Source: CAZDHT01 sp964505325
GTDB taxonomy: Bacteria > Planctomycetota > PUPC01
Assembly: GCA_964505325.1 (NCBI GenBank)
Contig: CAZDHT010000036.1
Span: 1-29,762, forward strand
Direction of reading: 5' to 3'
Length of the DNA: 29,762 nucleotides
Shown here: piece by piece, positions 1 to 7,400 of the stretch
Numbering within the stretch: the stretch's first letter is position 1
Layout of the letters: every line of letters begins with the position of its first letter
Made by a program: the position numbers and the translations under genes
Notes under the pieces: model-generated
Seen by the model: only the letters and a program-made list of their open reading frames with translations
What the model was told of the DNA's origin: nothing
Database searches by the model: none

Positions 1-65
1 GCTTACGACAAAATGGCTTCGTTTTGCAAAAAAACATTTTCGCAACCTACCCACAGAAACGCGGC

Positions 66-102
66 GAGCGATGGCTGCACAGTTCTGTGCAATCCATCGC
101 TC
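66..102 (-). other. two-part hairpin at the predicted 5' end of a transcript
   Basis: GAGCGATGG (66-74) pairs perfectly with CCATCGCTC (94-102). Inside it TGCACAG (76-82) pairs perfectly with CTGTGCA (85-91) around a 2-nt loop, and a small internal bulge separates the stems. The 9+7 bp structure starts one base after the start site predicted from the 110-138 promoter. It could be a 5' stabilising stem-loop, the first helix of a structured RNA, or a palindromic repeat. No T-tract follows, so it is not a standard terminator. Confidence 0.6.
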
Positions 103-109
103 TACTGAT

Positions 110-138
110 ATTATACCACACGCAGCAATGGTTGTCAA
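110..138 (-). promoter_or_regulatory. consensus sigma-70 promoter reading off the left edge
   Basis: On the minus strand a perfect -35 box TTGACA (138-133) is followed by a 17-nt spacer and a perfect -10 box TATAAT (115-110). Transcription would start near 103 and run toward position 1. The transcript begins directly with the hairpin at 66-102. A possible ATG at 37-35 opens a frame of only 12 codons before the window ends, so the target, a protein or a small RNA, cannot be identified. Confidence 0.8.
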
Positions 139-344
139 GCGCCCCGCCGATTCTTCCTGAGATTTGTCGACGGGACTGACCCGGCTCGGCCGCTCACCGC
201 ACGCTCATCGCAGACAACGCACAGGTCAGCAGCGTTTGCCGACACGTCATAACCAAGCACTCGCCCCCCCCACCGTGCCAGGGAAATTATATGACGTCCC
301 CAGAAATACGCGGCACGTACTTGCCGCCAGCGGGGCAAACATCG

Positions 345-366
345 GGACAAGCAGGAATGCTTGTCC
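345..366 (-). repeat. REP-like palindrome A
   Basis: GGACAAGCA and TGCTTGTCC form a perfect 9-bp inverted repeat around GGAA. The right side continues into CTACC, the complement of a GTAG head, so the element points to the minus strand. Confidence 0.7.
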
Positions 367-471
367 TACCGCCGCACACACACGCGCCCCGCGGGTTGCA
401 CATCTCTCGGCCCAGATACGCACCCGCCACCGGTAGGGCAAACGTCCGCGCAATTGGACACCGTGAGGTTG

Positions 472-496
472 GTAGGACAAACATTCTTGTTTGTCC
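472..496 (+). repeat. REP-like palindrome B
   Basis: GTAG (472-475) overlaps the first base of GGACAAACA (475-483), which pairs perfectly with TGTTTGTCC (488-496) around TTCT. It is the same element as A in the opposite orientation. Confidence 0.7.
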
Positions 497-613
497 GCGT
501 CCGCGGCCGCTCCGGGCGATCATTTCACGTCGACGATCTGCTCCGCTAAGCTCGGTGCCTAAGCTCGGTGCATGGCACGGACCTGATGTTCGGACGCTAT
601 GATCAATCCGTGT

Positions 614-635
614 GGACAAGCACGAATGTTTGTCC
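614..635 (-). repeat. REP-like palindrome C
   Basis: GGACAAGCA and TGTTTGTCC pair over 9 bp with one G-T pair, loop CGAA, followed by CTACC. The arms differ from element A but pairing is kept, which suggests a conserved structure. Confidence 0.7.
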
Positions 636-739
636 TACCGGCGCGCACACACGCGCCCGCGGGTTGCACATCTCTCGGCCCAGATACGCACCCGCCACCG
701 GTAGGGCAAACGTCCGCGCAATTGGACACCGTGAGGTTG

Positions 740-764
740 GTAGGACAAACATTCTTGTTTGTCC
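740..764 (+). repeat. REP-like palindrome D
   Basis: This is the copy of element B in the second 268-bp unit, with the GTAG head and the perfect 9-bp stem. Confidence 0.7.
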
Positions 765-881
765 GCGTCCGCGGCCGCTCCGGGCGATCATTTCACGTCG
801 ACGATCTGCTCCGCTAAGCTCGGTGCCTAAGCTCGGTGCATGGCACGGACCTGATGTTCGGACGCTATGATCAATCCGTGT

Positions 882-903
882 GGACAAGCACGAATGTTTG
901 TCC
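882..903 (-). repeat. REP-like palindrome E
   Basis: This is the copy of element C in the partial third unit, with the CTACC tail. Confidence 0.7.
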
Positions 904-1099
904 TACCGGCGCGCACACACGCGCCCGCGGGTTGCACTTCCCTCGATATTCAGGACAGTCCCCTTTTTGTGCGCCTCGTGGTCTTCGGGCGCCCGACAGG
1001 AGTGAGGGGACAGTCACCTGGTTGTTCTCCGCTTCTTTCTGGGGCGGCCGCGGTTTCTGCGGGAGTCTCGGGGAGCACTACCCGGTTGTCGCCTTCGTT

Positions 1100-1153
1100 G
1101 CCGCCGCTTGTGTGCCGCCGCCTGTGTGCCGCCGCCTGTGTGCCGCCGCCTGT
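1100..1153. repeat. 14-bp minisatellite, about 4 copies
   Basis: Four head-to-tail copies of GCCGCCGCCTGTGT. The first has one T for C and the last is cut short. Confidence 0.9.
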
Positions 1154-1179
1154 GGAGAGTATACCACAAAAAAGGCCCG

Positions 1180-1242
1180 CATGCACCCCTCATGCACGCC
1201 CGTCATGCACGCCCGTCATGCACGCCCGGCATGCACGCCCGG
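1180..1242. repeat. 13-bp minisatellite, about 5 copies
   Basis: One 11-bp variant is followed by four copies of CATGCACGCCCGT or CATGCACGCCCGG. It starts only 27 bp after the 14-bp repeat but is unrelated in sequence. There are no unique spacers between units, so it is not a CRISPR array. Confidence 0.9.
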
Positions 1243-1405
1243 CACTGGCCGGCGCTGTCACCGTGGCTGGCACGTGGCCCCGCTCCCATCGGCCTCGGCC
1301 AAGCTCTGAGGCCGAGAGACAAGTATTGCGCTCCCGGGACTGCCGGTGTCAACAAACAACGCGCCCATGTCCCTCGCCGAAGAACGGCGCCTGTCCTGAA
1401 TATTG

Positions 1406-1510
1406 GTAATCTTGCTCTTACTCGTAATCCTCATCTGCCAGAGGAAGTTGCAGAGCAGCGATTACGATTAGGAGTAGGAGCAAGAGCAAGAGTAAGAGCA
1501 GGAGTAAGGA
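1406..1510. repeat. purine-rich GAGTAA/GAGCAA repeat with inverted arms
   Basis: A run of six-base steps of the GAGTAG/GAGCAA/GAGTAA type fills about 1471-1509. A pyrimidine-rich partner lies at 1406-1430. Exact complementary arms include GCTCTTACT (1414-1422) with AGTAAGAGC (1491-1499), and TCGTAATC (1422-1429) with GATTACGA (1460-1467). The piece could fold into a long imperfect hairpin. No gene is associated with it. Confidence 0.6.
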
Positions 1511-1604
1511 TAACAGGGAGGCCGGGAGACGGGCTACGCCCCTCAAGTCACTGACATCGCGCCTGGCCCCCTGTTCAACGTCGGTCGGAACACCTGTGAC
1601 GCTG

Positions 1605-1639
1605 TTGACATGCGGCAGCGATTCCGGTCTGCTATCCGT
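1605..1639 (+). promoter_or_regulatory. promoter-like motif, copy 1
   Basis: TTGACA (1605-1610) lies 19 nt before TGCTAT (1630-1635). About 28 of 35 bases match the motif at 2818-2852, with the same spacing and clustered identities (TTGACAT and GATTCCG-TCTGCTAT). It lies about 95 bp upstream of the DUF697 start. The -10 assignment is uncertain because the 19-nt spacer is long. The two halves could instead be an operator. Confidence 0.4.
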
Positions 1640-1733
1640 GCGCAAACGGAGGCGGATTCATCCGACCGCGGAGACGGCGTGGCGGAAACGGACGAACCGT
1701 TCGACAAGTGGGACAACAGTGGAGGAGCAGACG

Positions 1734-2786
1734 ATGCTTAGGAAGTGGCTCAGGCTCTTGTACACGGCGGCGCTGATTGTCGGAGTGCTGCTCTCGTTCT
1801 TCGCGGCCGTCGAGGTCCTGCGTGCGTTTCAGACGCTGCACGGGCTGCATCCGGCCGCGGGGTATGCGTTCCTCGGGCTGATCGCGCTGCTCGTCGCGTG
1901 GCTGCTGTGGCGGGTGATCTGGGCCATCGCGGCGCACCGCCCGGCGCTGACGCCGCCGGCGATCCGTGACCGCGAGAACGCGTCGATGCAGGAACTCCAG
2001 CGTTACAACAGATACCTCGCTCGCTATGTACGGCGGCTGACGGGGAACGAGGCGATCCCTGAGGAGGTCCGCAATAAGGCCGCCGCCGATCTGGCCGCAC
2101 TGCACGGCAAGCTCACGGGCGGCTCGGGCCGGGATGCGCTCCTGGAGACGGCCCGGAAGGCGGAGACGGAGATTGTCGAGCCGCTGCTCAAGCCGCTCGA
2201 CGCCCAGGCCGACAAGCACGTCCGCGCCTGCGTGCGCGACGTCACCATCGGCGTGGCGCTCAGCCCGTACCGCTCGGCCGACCTGCTCATCGTGCTGTAC
2301 AAGAACCTGGTGACGCTGCGGCGGATCATCATCGTGTACAACAGCCGACCGACGCTGCGCGAGCAGTTCCGCGTCTTCCGCGACATCCTGAGCGTCGTCG
2401 CCACCGTCAACGTGCTCAATTTGATCGGCAAGTTGCTCGGCGGGCTCGGCGGCTTGCCCCTGGTGGATCCTGTGGTGCAGGGTGCGGGCGCCGGGCTGAT
2501 GACATCGGCCGCCGGGCACACAGCCATCCACCGTTGCCGCGCCTTCCGCGGCTGGAACGCGGAGGAGGCCAAGGCGTCGCTCGCCCGCAACCTGTCCGGC
2601 TTCCTGGCAGACGTCACGGGCATCATCGTCAAGGACGTGGTCCCGGCGCTGGGCAAGCGCGCGGTCCATGTGGCCAAGCGGACGGTGAGCGGCGTTACGG
2701 ACGCGGTCAAGGACGCGGGCAAGTGGCTAGTCGGCCGCAAGGGTGAGGCTGGCGAGGGGGAGCCCGGCGAAGCCCCAGCGATGTAG
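1734..2786 (+). CDS. DUF697 (YcjF-like) membrane protein
   Basis: A 350-residue protein. I chose the ATG at 1734 because GGAGGAG lies 6 nt upstream (1721-1727) and the protein then begins just before a membrane segment. The longer frame from GTG 1596 has no such site. Two hydrophobic segments lie near residues 8-30 and 43-66, followed by a charged helical stretch. The C-terminal half (about 180-300) has the DUF697 pattern: SPYRSADLLIVLYKNL, then a RPTLREQFRVF block and a glycine-rich hydrophobic region with GLGGLPLVDP. Family members are inner-membrane proteins, often beside a GTPase. No GTPase lies within view here, so the role is unknown. The C-terminal tail is rich in Lys, Gly and Glu. The family call is fairly sure; the function is not. 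Confidence 0.8.
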   Translation: MLRKWLRLLYTAALIVGVLLSFFAAVEVLRAFQTLHGLHPAAGYAFLGLIALLVAWLLWRVIWAIAAHRPALTPPAIRDRENASMQELQRYNRYLARYVRRLTGNEAIPEEVRNKAAADLAALHGKLTGGSGRDALLETARKAETEIVEPLLKPLDAQADKHVRACVRDVTIGVALSPYRSADLLIVLYKNLVTLRRIIIVYNSRPTLREQFRVFRDILSVVATVNVLNLIGKLLGGLGGLPLVDPVVQGAGAGLMTSAAGHTAIHRCRAFRGWNAEEAKASLARNLSGFLADVTGIIVKDVVPALGKRAVHVAKRTVSGVTDAVKDAGKWLVGRKGEAGEGEPGEAPAM

Positions 2787-2817
2787 ATGCAGCGGTCGGC
2801 CGCAGCGGTCGGCGACA

Positions 2818-2852
2818 TTGACATTCTCCTGTGATTCCGTTCTGCTATGCGT
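2818..2852 (+). promoter_or_regulatory. promoter-like motif, copy 2
   Basis: TTGACA (2818-2823) is followed after 19 nt by TGCTAT (2843-2848), nearly matching the motif at 1605-1639. It overlaps the first codons of the phosphotransferase-like gene, which has no ribosome site. If the -10 is read as TCTGCT (17-nt spacer), transcription would start at about the ATG at 2853 and give a leaderless message. That reading is speculative. Confidence 0.4.
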
Positions 2853-3808
2853 ATGGCACCTGAGGAAGCGCTGCGTTCGGACCAGTTGGCCGAGTGCGTC
2901 CGGCGGCATCTGCCGGATGCGGAGCTGCCCGTCGAACTCACCCCCATCCCCACCGGCAAGTTCAATTCGGGGTACTTCGTCCGCGCGGGCGACGAAGACC
3001 TGGTGCTGCGGGTGGCGCCGCCGAAGGACTCGGTCTTCCTGTTCTACGAGGTCGACATGATGCGGCAGGAGCCGGGCATCCATCGGCTTCTGCTCGAAGA
3101 AACGGCCGTCCCCGTCGCAGAGATCGTTGCGTATGACGACTCGTGCGAGGTTATTGACCGCGATTTCATCCTGATGAAGCGGCTGCCGGGGGATCCGCTC
3201 TGTGACACGCCGGAGGTGAACACGGAGAACGTGATGCGGCGCGTCGGCGAATGCCTCGCCGAAGTGCACGCACTGACTGCGGAACAGTACGGCTACATCG
3301 GTGAGCACAGGCCGATGGAACCGCAGCCCTCGTGGCCCGAGGCGTTCCAAATCATGTGGCGGAAGCTCATCGAAGACGTCGGCGGCACGGGCCACTACGA
3401 CGCGGACGAATGCCGCTCGCTCGTCTCGCTGCTGGACCGCCACACGCAACTCTTCGAGCGCCCCGTCGCATCCAGCCTGCTCCACATGGACATCTGGAGC
3501 CAGAACATCCTGGTCGACCACGCCGGCCACCTGACGGGCCTGTCGACTGGGACCGCGCCCTGTGGGGCGACCCGGAGATCGAGTTCGCCGTACTGGACTA
3601 CTGCGGCATCTCCACGCCCGCGTTCTGGGACGGATACGGCTCGCCCCGCGACGAATCACCGGACGCCCGCACTCGCAACGTGTTCTACCTGCTCTACGAG
3701 ATGCAGAAGTACATCGTCATCCGGCACGGCCGGGGCCACGACCCCGCCGCCGCCCAACGCCACAAGCAACAGGTCGCCCGCATTCTCCGGCAGCGCTTCG
3801 GCCAGTAG
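2847..3808 (+). pseudogene. aminoglycoside phosphotransferase (APH) family gene with a frameshift
   Basis: The first frame (2847 to about 3539) encodes a kinase-like N-lobe and the catalytic loop H213-M-D215 ... N220 (the family pattern HxDxxxxN). The metal-binding motif DWD, followed by RALWGDPEIEF, lies one frame over from 3542 and ends at the stop at 3806-3808. One base is missing near 3540-3541. Restoring it would give a single protein of about 320 residues, the usual size for APH/choline-kinase-like small-molecule kinases. The substrate cannot be told from sequence. Either the gene is broken or the assembly has an error. There is no Shine-Dalgarno site at ATG 2847, and ATG 2853 is an alternative. 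It starts 60 bp after the DUF697 gene, which is compatible with co-transcription. Confidence 0.8.
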
Positions 3809-3872
3809 TGCCAAGAGGTGTCAGTCCCATTTCCGGCGGCTCCAGACTCTATGTTGAAGTGACAGCAGGGTG

Positions 3873-3900
3873 TTGAAAAACTTCTCGCCGGGAGTATAAT
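3873..3900 (+). promoter_or_regulatory. sigma-70 promoter of the tRNA gene
   Basis: TTGAAA (3873-3878), a 16-nt spacer and a perfect TATAAT (3895-3900). The predicted start near 3907 is about 12 nt before the mature tRNA 5' end. Confidence 0.8.
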
Positions 3901-3918
3901 TCTGGAGAGGACAATCCT

Positions 3919-3994
3919 GGCGGCGTAGCTCAGTGGTTAGAGCAGAGGAATCATAATCCTCGTGTCCGGGGTTCGAATCCCTGCGCCGCTACCA
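3919..3994 (+). tRNA. tRNA-Met (anticodon CAT)
   Basis: A 76-nt cloverleaf with encoded CCA. The acceptor stem GGCGGCG pairs with CGCCGCT (terminal G-U). The D-stem is GCTC/GAGC, the anticodon stem GAGGA/TCCTC with loop ATCATAA, the variable loop GTGTC, and the T-stem CGGGG/CCCTG with loop TTCGAAT. The anticodon is CAT. It is not an initiator: the three G-C pairs of the initiator anticodon stem and the unpaired first base are absent. Elongator Met is most likely. A tRNA-Ile2 whose C34 becomes lysidine has the same anticodon and cannot be excluded. Confidence 0.93.
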
Positions 3995-4474
3995 TCAGTG
4001 AGCGCGGTTTCGCAAGCACTTACAGCGGAGCCGTCGCCATAGGCGCAAGCGCGGCGCTGGACAAATCGGGACATCTAAGGACATCTCTGAAAGAGCGTGT
4101 CAAATCATTTCTGCGCTCCTCTACAGGCCGTCTTTCATTCTTTCCTTCCTTACCTCTTGTCTTTTTCGGTGCTCTTCGCGAGCGGGCTCCAGGTTGGGCT
4201 CCAGACATCTCTTCGGGCTCTGCACCGGGCTGGCGGGAGGTGTCCCATCGCCCGGCCGGCTCCAAGATACGATACGTGAGCGGCGGCTCAATCAGGCCAG
4301 GGGCCGCCTGCGACGCCGGACGACACCAACTTTAAAACCGTCTTTGACTCAGGAGAATTGACAGCCGCCGGCAAGCGGGCTACAGAGGGTCCGATCTATG
4401 GGGTAGGTGCTGCGCTTTTCGACCGCCGCGAAGAGAACGAGCATCAGGCTCAGTTTCGCCATCACGGTATGATC
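3995..4474. other. gene-free spacer after the tRNA
   Basis: I find no supported gene in this 480-bp stretch. It lies between the plus-strand tRNA and the 3' end of a minus-strand gene. A weak GGCGGC/GCCGCC inverted pair (about 4281-4307) and a 37-codon minus-strand open frame (4349-4462, no ribosome site) are the only structures seen. No attachment-site duplicate of the tRNA 3' end is visible. Confidence 0.6.
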
Positions 4475-7400
4475 CTACAAACTGAGCTTGTCCTTGCTCA
4501 GCATCACGAGCCGGCCGTTCTGCACGGTGACCGACGCGCGCCCGTGCACGCCGAGCGGCCCAACCCCCTTCTTCCTTATCATGTGGACCGGCTCGCCGGT
4601 CTTCGCGTCGAACCCCCGCAACTCAAAGACCTGCCGATCCTGGACCGTCACCACCGCGTGGCCGCCGTACAGCCGCGGGAGCAAGCTCACGCTCGGCCGC
4701 GCGTCGTAGCCCTTTACCCCCCTGCTGAACTTCAGCGCGCCGGTCTTGCAGTCGCGCGCAACGAAGTAGAACCGCTGGCCGGGATGCACGCCGATGCCGT
4801 AGATCGTGTCGCCATGGATGAGCATCGAGTGGATCGGCTGCGGGGACTTGCCGTCCTTCGGGTCGGTGTGCCAGAGGACCCGGCCGGTCTTGCTGGACAG
4901 CATGTAGATGGCCTTCTGGTCGTAGTCCTCCTTGAGCACCGCGAGGTAGTCGCCGTTCAGGGCGAACCGCATCGCGGGCTCGCGGCTCAGGTCGTTCTGG
5001 TCGATAAGCCGTTTCCACAGGATGCTCATCTCCTCGACGTCAACCATGATGTAGTACCACCCGTCGCTTACGACGAGCCGGCGGCCGTCGACCGCTACGG
5101 GCAGCGCCTCCGGCCCCTTCTCCAAGAGCGGGTGTTTCTCAAAGAGGGAGAGATCGGGCAGGTCGAGCCGGCCGATCAGCTTGCCCGTGGCGCGGTAGCG
5201 GACCGTGACGTTGAACGGCATCTTGCGCACGCTGACGAGGCGGTTCTGGTGGAAGTACGGCGGGATGTAGAGGTCGCCCATCTCCTTGACCTGCCAGGCG
5301 ACCTCGCCCGCAGGGCTATCGGTCGGGACGTAGAGAGCCAGCGTCTCGGTCTTGCCCGCCAGGATCAGCAGGCCGCCGCTCATTACGGCGTTCTTGATCT
5401 CGAAGTCGAACGGCGCCCGATAGCGCCAGCGCCACCTGCCCGTCTTTGCGTCGAGCGCAAGCACGTCGTACAGCCCGTGGACGACGAGGATGTCATCGTA
5501 AACAAACGCCTGGAAGAACCCCGGCTCCTGCCCCCTGCCCTTGAGGCGGATGTTTTCCTGCTTCCAGACCAGCTCGCCTGTGGAGAGATCGAAGGCGTCG
5601 AGCACGAACTTGTTGTCGAGCCGCTTGCGGACCCGCCCGCCGAGGAAGAGCAGGTGCGGCAGCCGCTCGCGCCGCCCGCGGCGTTCCAGCACCAGCCAGT
5701 TGATCCCCTCGGCGCCCGCGAGGGAGACCGGCCGATCCTTCGCCGGCAGGGCGATGCTTTTGAAATGGGGCGTGCGCGGGGGTGCGCTCACGCGCGGCCG
5801 GACCGACTCGGGCACAGTCAGGCCCGAGACCCGTGCCGCGTCGGCCAGCCGCCAGAGCTGCCGCCGGGCCGCCGCGGTCTGGTCACGAGTCGCCTGATCG
5901 AACAGACCGGCCAGGACCCTCTGCGACGTCGCGCCGCCGGGGAATTCGCGGAGCCGGTAGAGCTGTTCCTCCGGCGTGCGATCGAGCAGTTCCCGCGCCG
6001 CAACCTTCTCCAACGTCGCTGCGAACTCCGGCGACGACTTGAGGAGCCGCATCAGGCGCGATGCCGCCAGCTCGCCCGCCCGCACCGTCAGGTCCTTGGG
6101 CAGCGGCGACACCGCGCTCAGGTAGACCGGTAGGCCCTTCCCGGTCAGCAGCAGGCCCCGGCCGAACGCCTCGCCGTAGAACGGGTTCGCCGCGTAGCGC
6201 CTCGCCTGGTCCAGCACGCTCCGCGCCGCGGCGAGGGATCCCTCCGGATCGGAGACGGCCGCGGCGGAGACGGGGTACTCGTGGTGGCCGTAGGTGCTGA
6301 TGATGCTTCGCAGGCACCGCGCCGCGGCGGCCGGGTCGCCCCGTCGTTCGTACGCCTCGGACAGTGCGAAGAGGGTCTCGACCTCGTCGGCGAGCGTCCC
6401 CGCCGTGCGCGCCATCCCCAGCGCGTTCTCGAGCTCCACGTCGAGATTCCCCGCGCGGATCGTGCTGCGGCACAGGCGCTTGTGGACCTTGTACAGTTGC
6501 TGGTTGATGAGCGCGCGGAAGTCGAGGTCCTCCGACGAAATGGTCCGCAGGCATTGCTTCAGGAGGGTGGCCGCTTTGCCGAAGCGGCTTCGGGCGATCG
6601 CCAGCTCGGCGCGGGCGAAGTCCGCTGCGGTGTCGCGCCGGTTCGCCAGCGCCTTCTCCACGGCGGCGCGGTCGTAGACCATCATGATCTGCCTCGGGCC
6701 GAACCGCAACTCGAACGGCACGCCGTACCGGCGGACGGTGACGCGGACGAACGGCATGAAGGGACCGTGCTGGTTCGACGGGGACTCGCCGTTGATCATC
6801 TCCTGCATCACCTTGATGCGGTGCTTGACGCGATCGTCCTTGTGTGGCAGCTCCTGGTGCGCCTTCAGGTCGGCCGGAGCGCACCGCTGGTGGTCTGAGT
6901 GCATCACCCAATCGCAGTGCGCCAGCAGCTCGCCGGTGTAGTAGCGGCGATAGCCCGTCATCTTCCGCATGCGGAGGTCGAGCTCGGTGAGGTTGTAGGT
7001 AATCATCCCCGGCCGGTAGTACACGCTGTGGTCGGCGAAGGCCGTGACGGAGAGCTTGTCGCCCTGCGTGAGGCAAGGCCGCGCCGCGGTGTAGGTCCAG
7101 GCGCGGTTGATGTTGCACCACGCGGGCGAGCCGAAGATGTAGTGCCGAAGAACAGGCGTGTCGATCTGCGGCATCAGGTCCTTGAACCGCCAGACCGTCT
7201 TCCCGGTCTTGGGGTCGAGGACGTGAACAGCGGGGGTGCTCCCGGCGCTGGTGGTGTGCATGCGGTAGGGGACGCCGCGGCCGCTGTAGACGAACACCAG
7301 CTCGCCGGTCGACATCGGACCCAGGAAGTAGGCCCACAGGACTCCAGGCTTGGCGAAGCTCCAGTTGACCTTGCCCGTGCGCCGGTCGAGGCAGAGGAAG

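Larger units (their letters stand above)
345..937. repeat. 268-bp direct tandem repeat, two units plus a partial third
   Basis: The sequence from 401 to 669 recurs at a constant offset of 268 bp, with no difference that I can see. A third partial copy ends at 937, where the sequence diverges. The left-most 50 bp of the first unit are slightly diverged, with substitutions and one extra C. Each unit also contains an internal 13-bp direct duplication (546-558 and 559-571, again at 814-839). Each unit carries two palindromes of opposite orientation, so the whole is an alternating palindrome array. Confidence 0.9.
946..1403. mobile_element. 458-bp segment bounded by 13-bp inverted repeats
   Basis: ATATTCAGGACAG (946-958) is matched exactly by CTGTCCTGAATAT (1391-1403). 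The left end starts 9 bp after the tandem array breaks off. The segment contains no credible gene. It contains a second GGACAGTC motif (1008-1015), a 12-bp perfect palindrome at 984-995, and two minisatellites. It could be a non-autonomous element (MITE-like) or the degraded shell of a transposase gene. No target-site duplication is visible, so mobility is inference. Confidence 0.45.
1..1733. other. gene-free repeat-rich region
   Basis: No open frame here has a ribosome site, a recognisable domain or plausible composition. The open frames follow the repeats and are identical in successive repeat copies. The region holds a minus-strand promoter with a hairpin, a tandem 268-bp duplication with palindromes, an inverted-repeat-bounded segment with two minisatellites, and a purine-rich repeat, all listed separately. 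Positions 139-344 show no further structure that I can name. Confidence 0.7.

Noticed and set aside
164..887. Small open frames in the tandem repeat, identical in each copy
   Set aside because: They follow the duplicated DNA on both strands, have no ribosome sites, and have Arg/Pro-rich composition from palindromes and GC-rich sequence.
1100..1242. CRISPR-like tandem repeats
   Set aside because: Units are contiguous without unique spacers and no cas gene is present, so they are minisatellites.
3919..3994. Initiator tRNA-fMet
   Set aside because: It lacks the three G-C pairs in the anticodon stem and the unpaired first base of bacterial initiators.
4357..4385. TTGACA on the plus strand with TACAGA after 17 nt
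   Set aside because: The -10 match is poor and it would drive only antisense RNA into giant gene 1.
4349..4462. 37-codon minus-strand frame with a hydrophobic start (MAKLSLMLVLFAAVEK)
   Set aside because: It starts 12 bp after the stop of giant gene 1, has no ribosome site, no known family and low weight for its size. It could be a remnant but I cannot support it.
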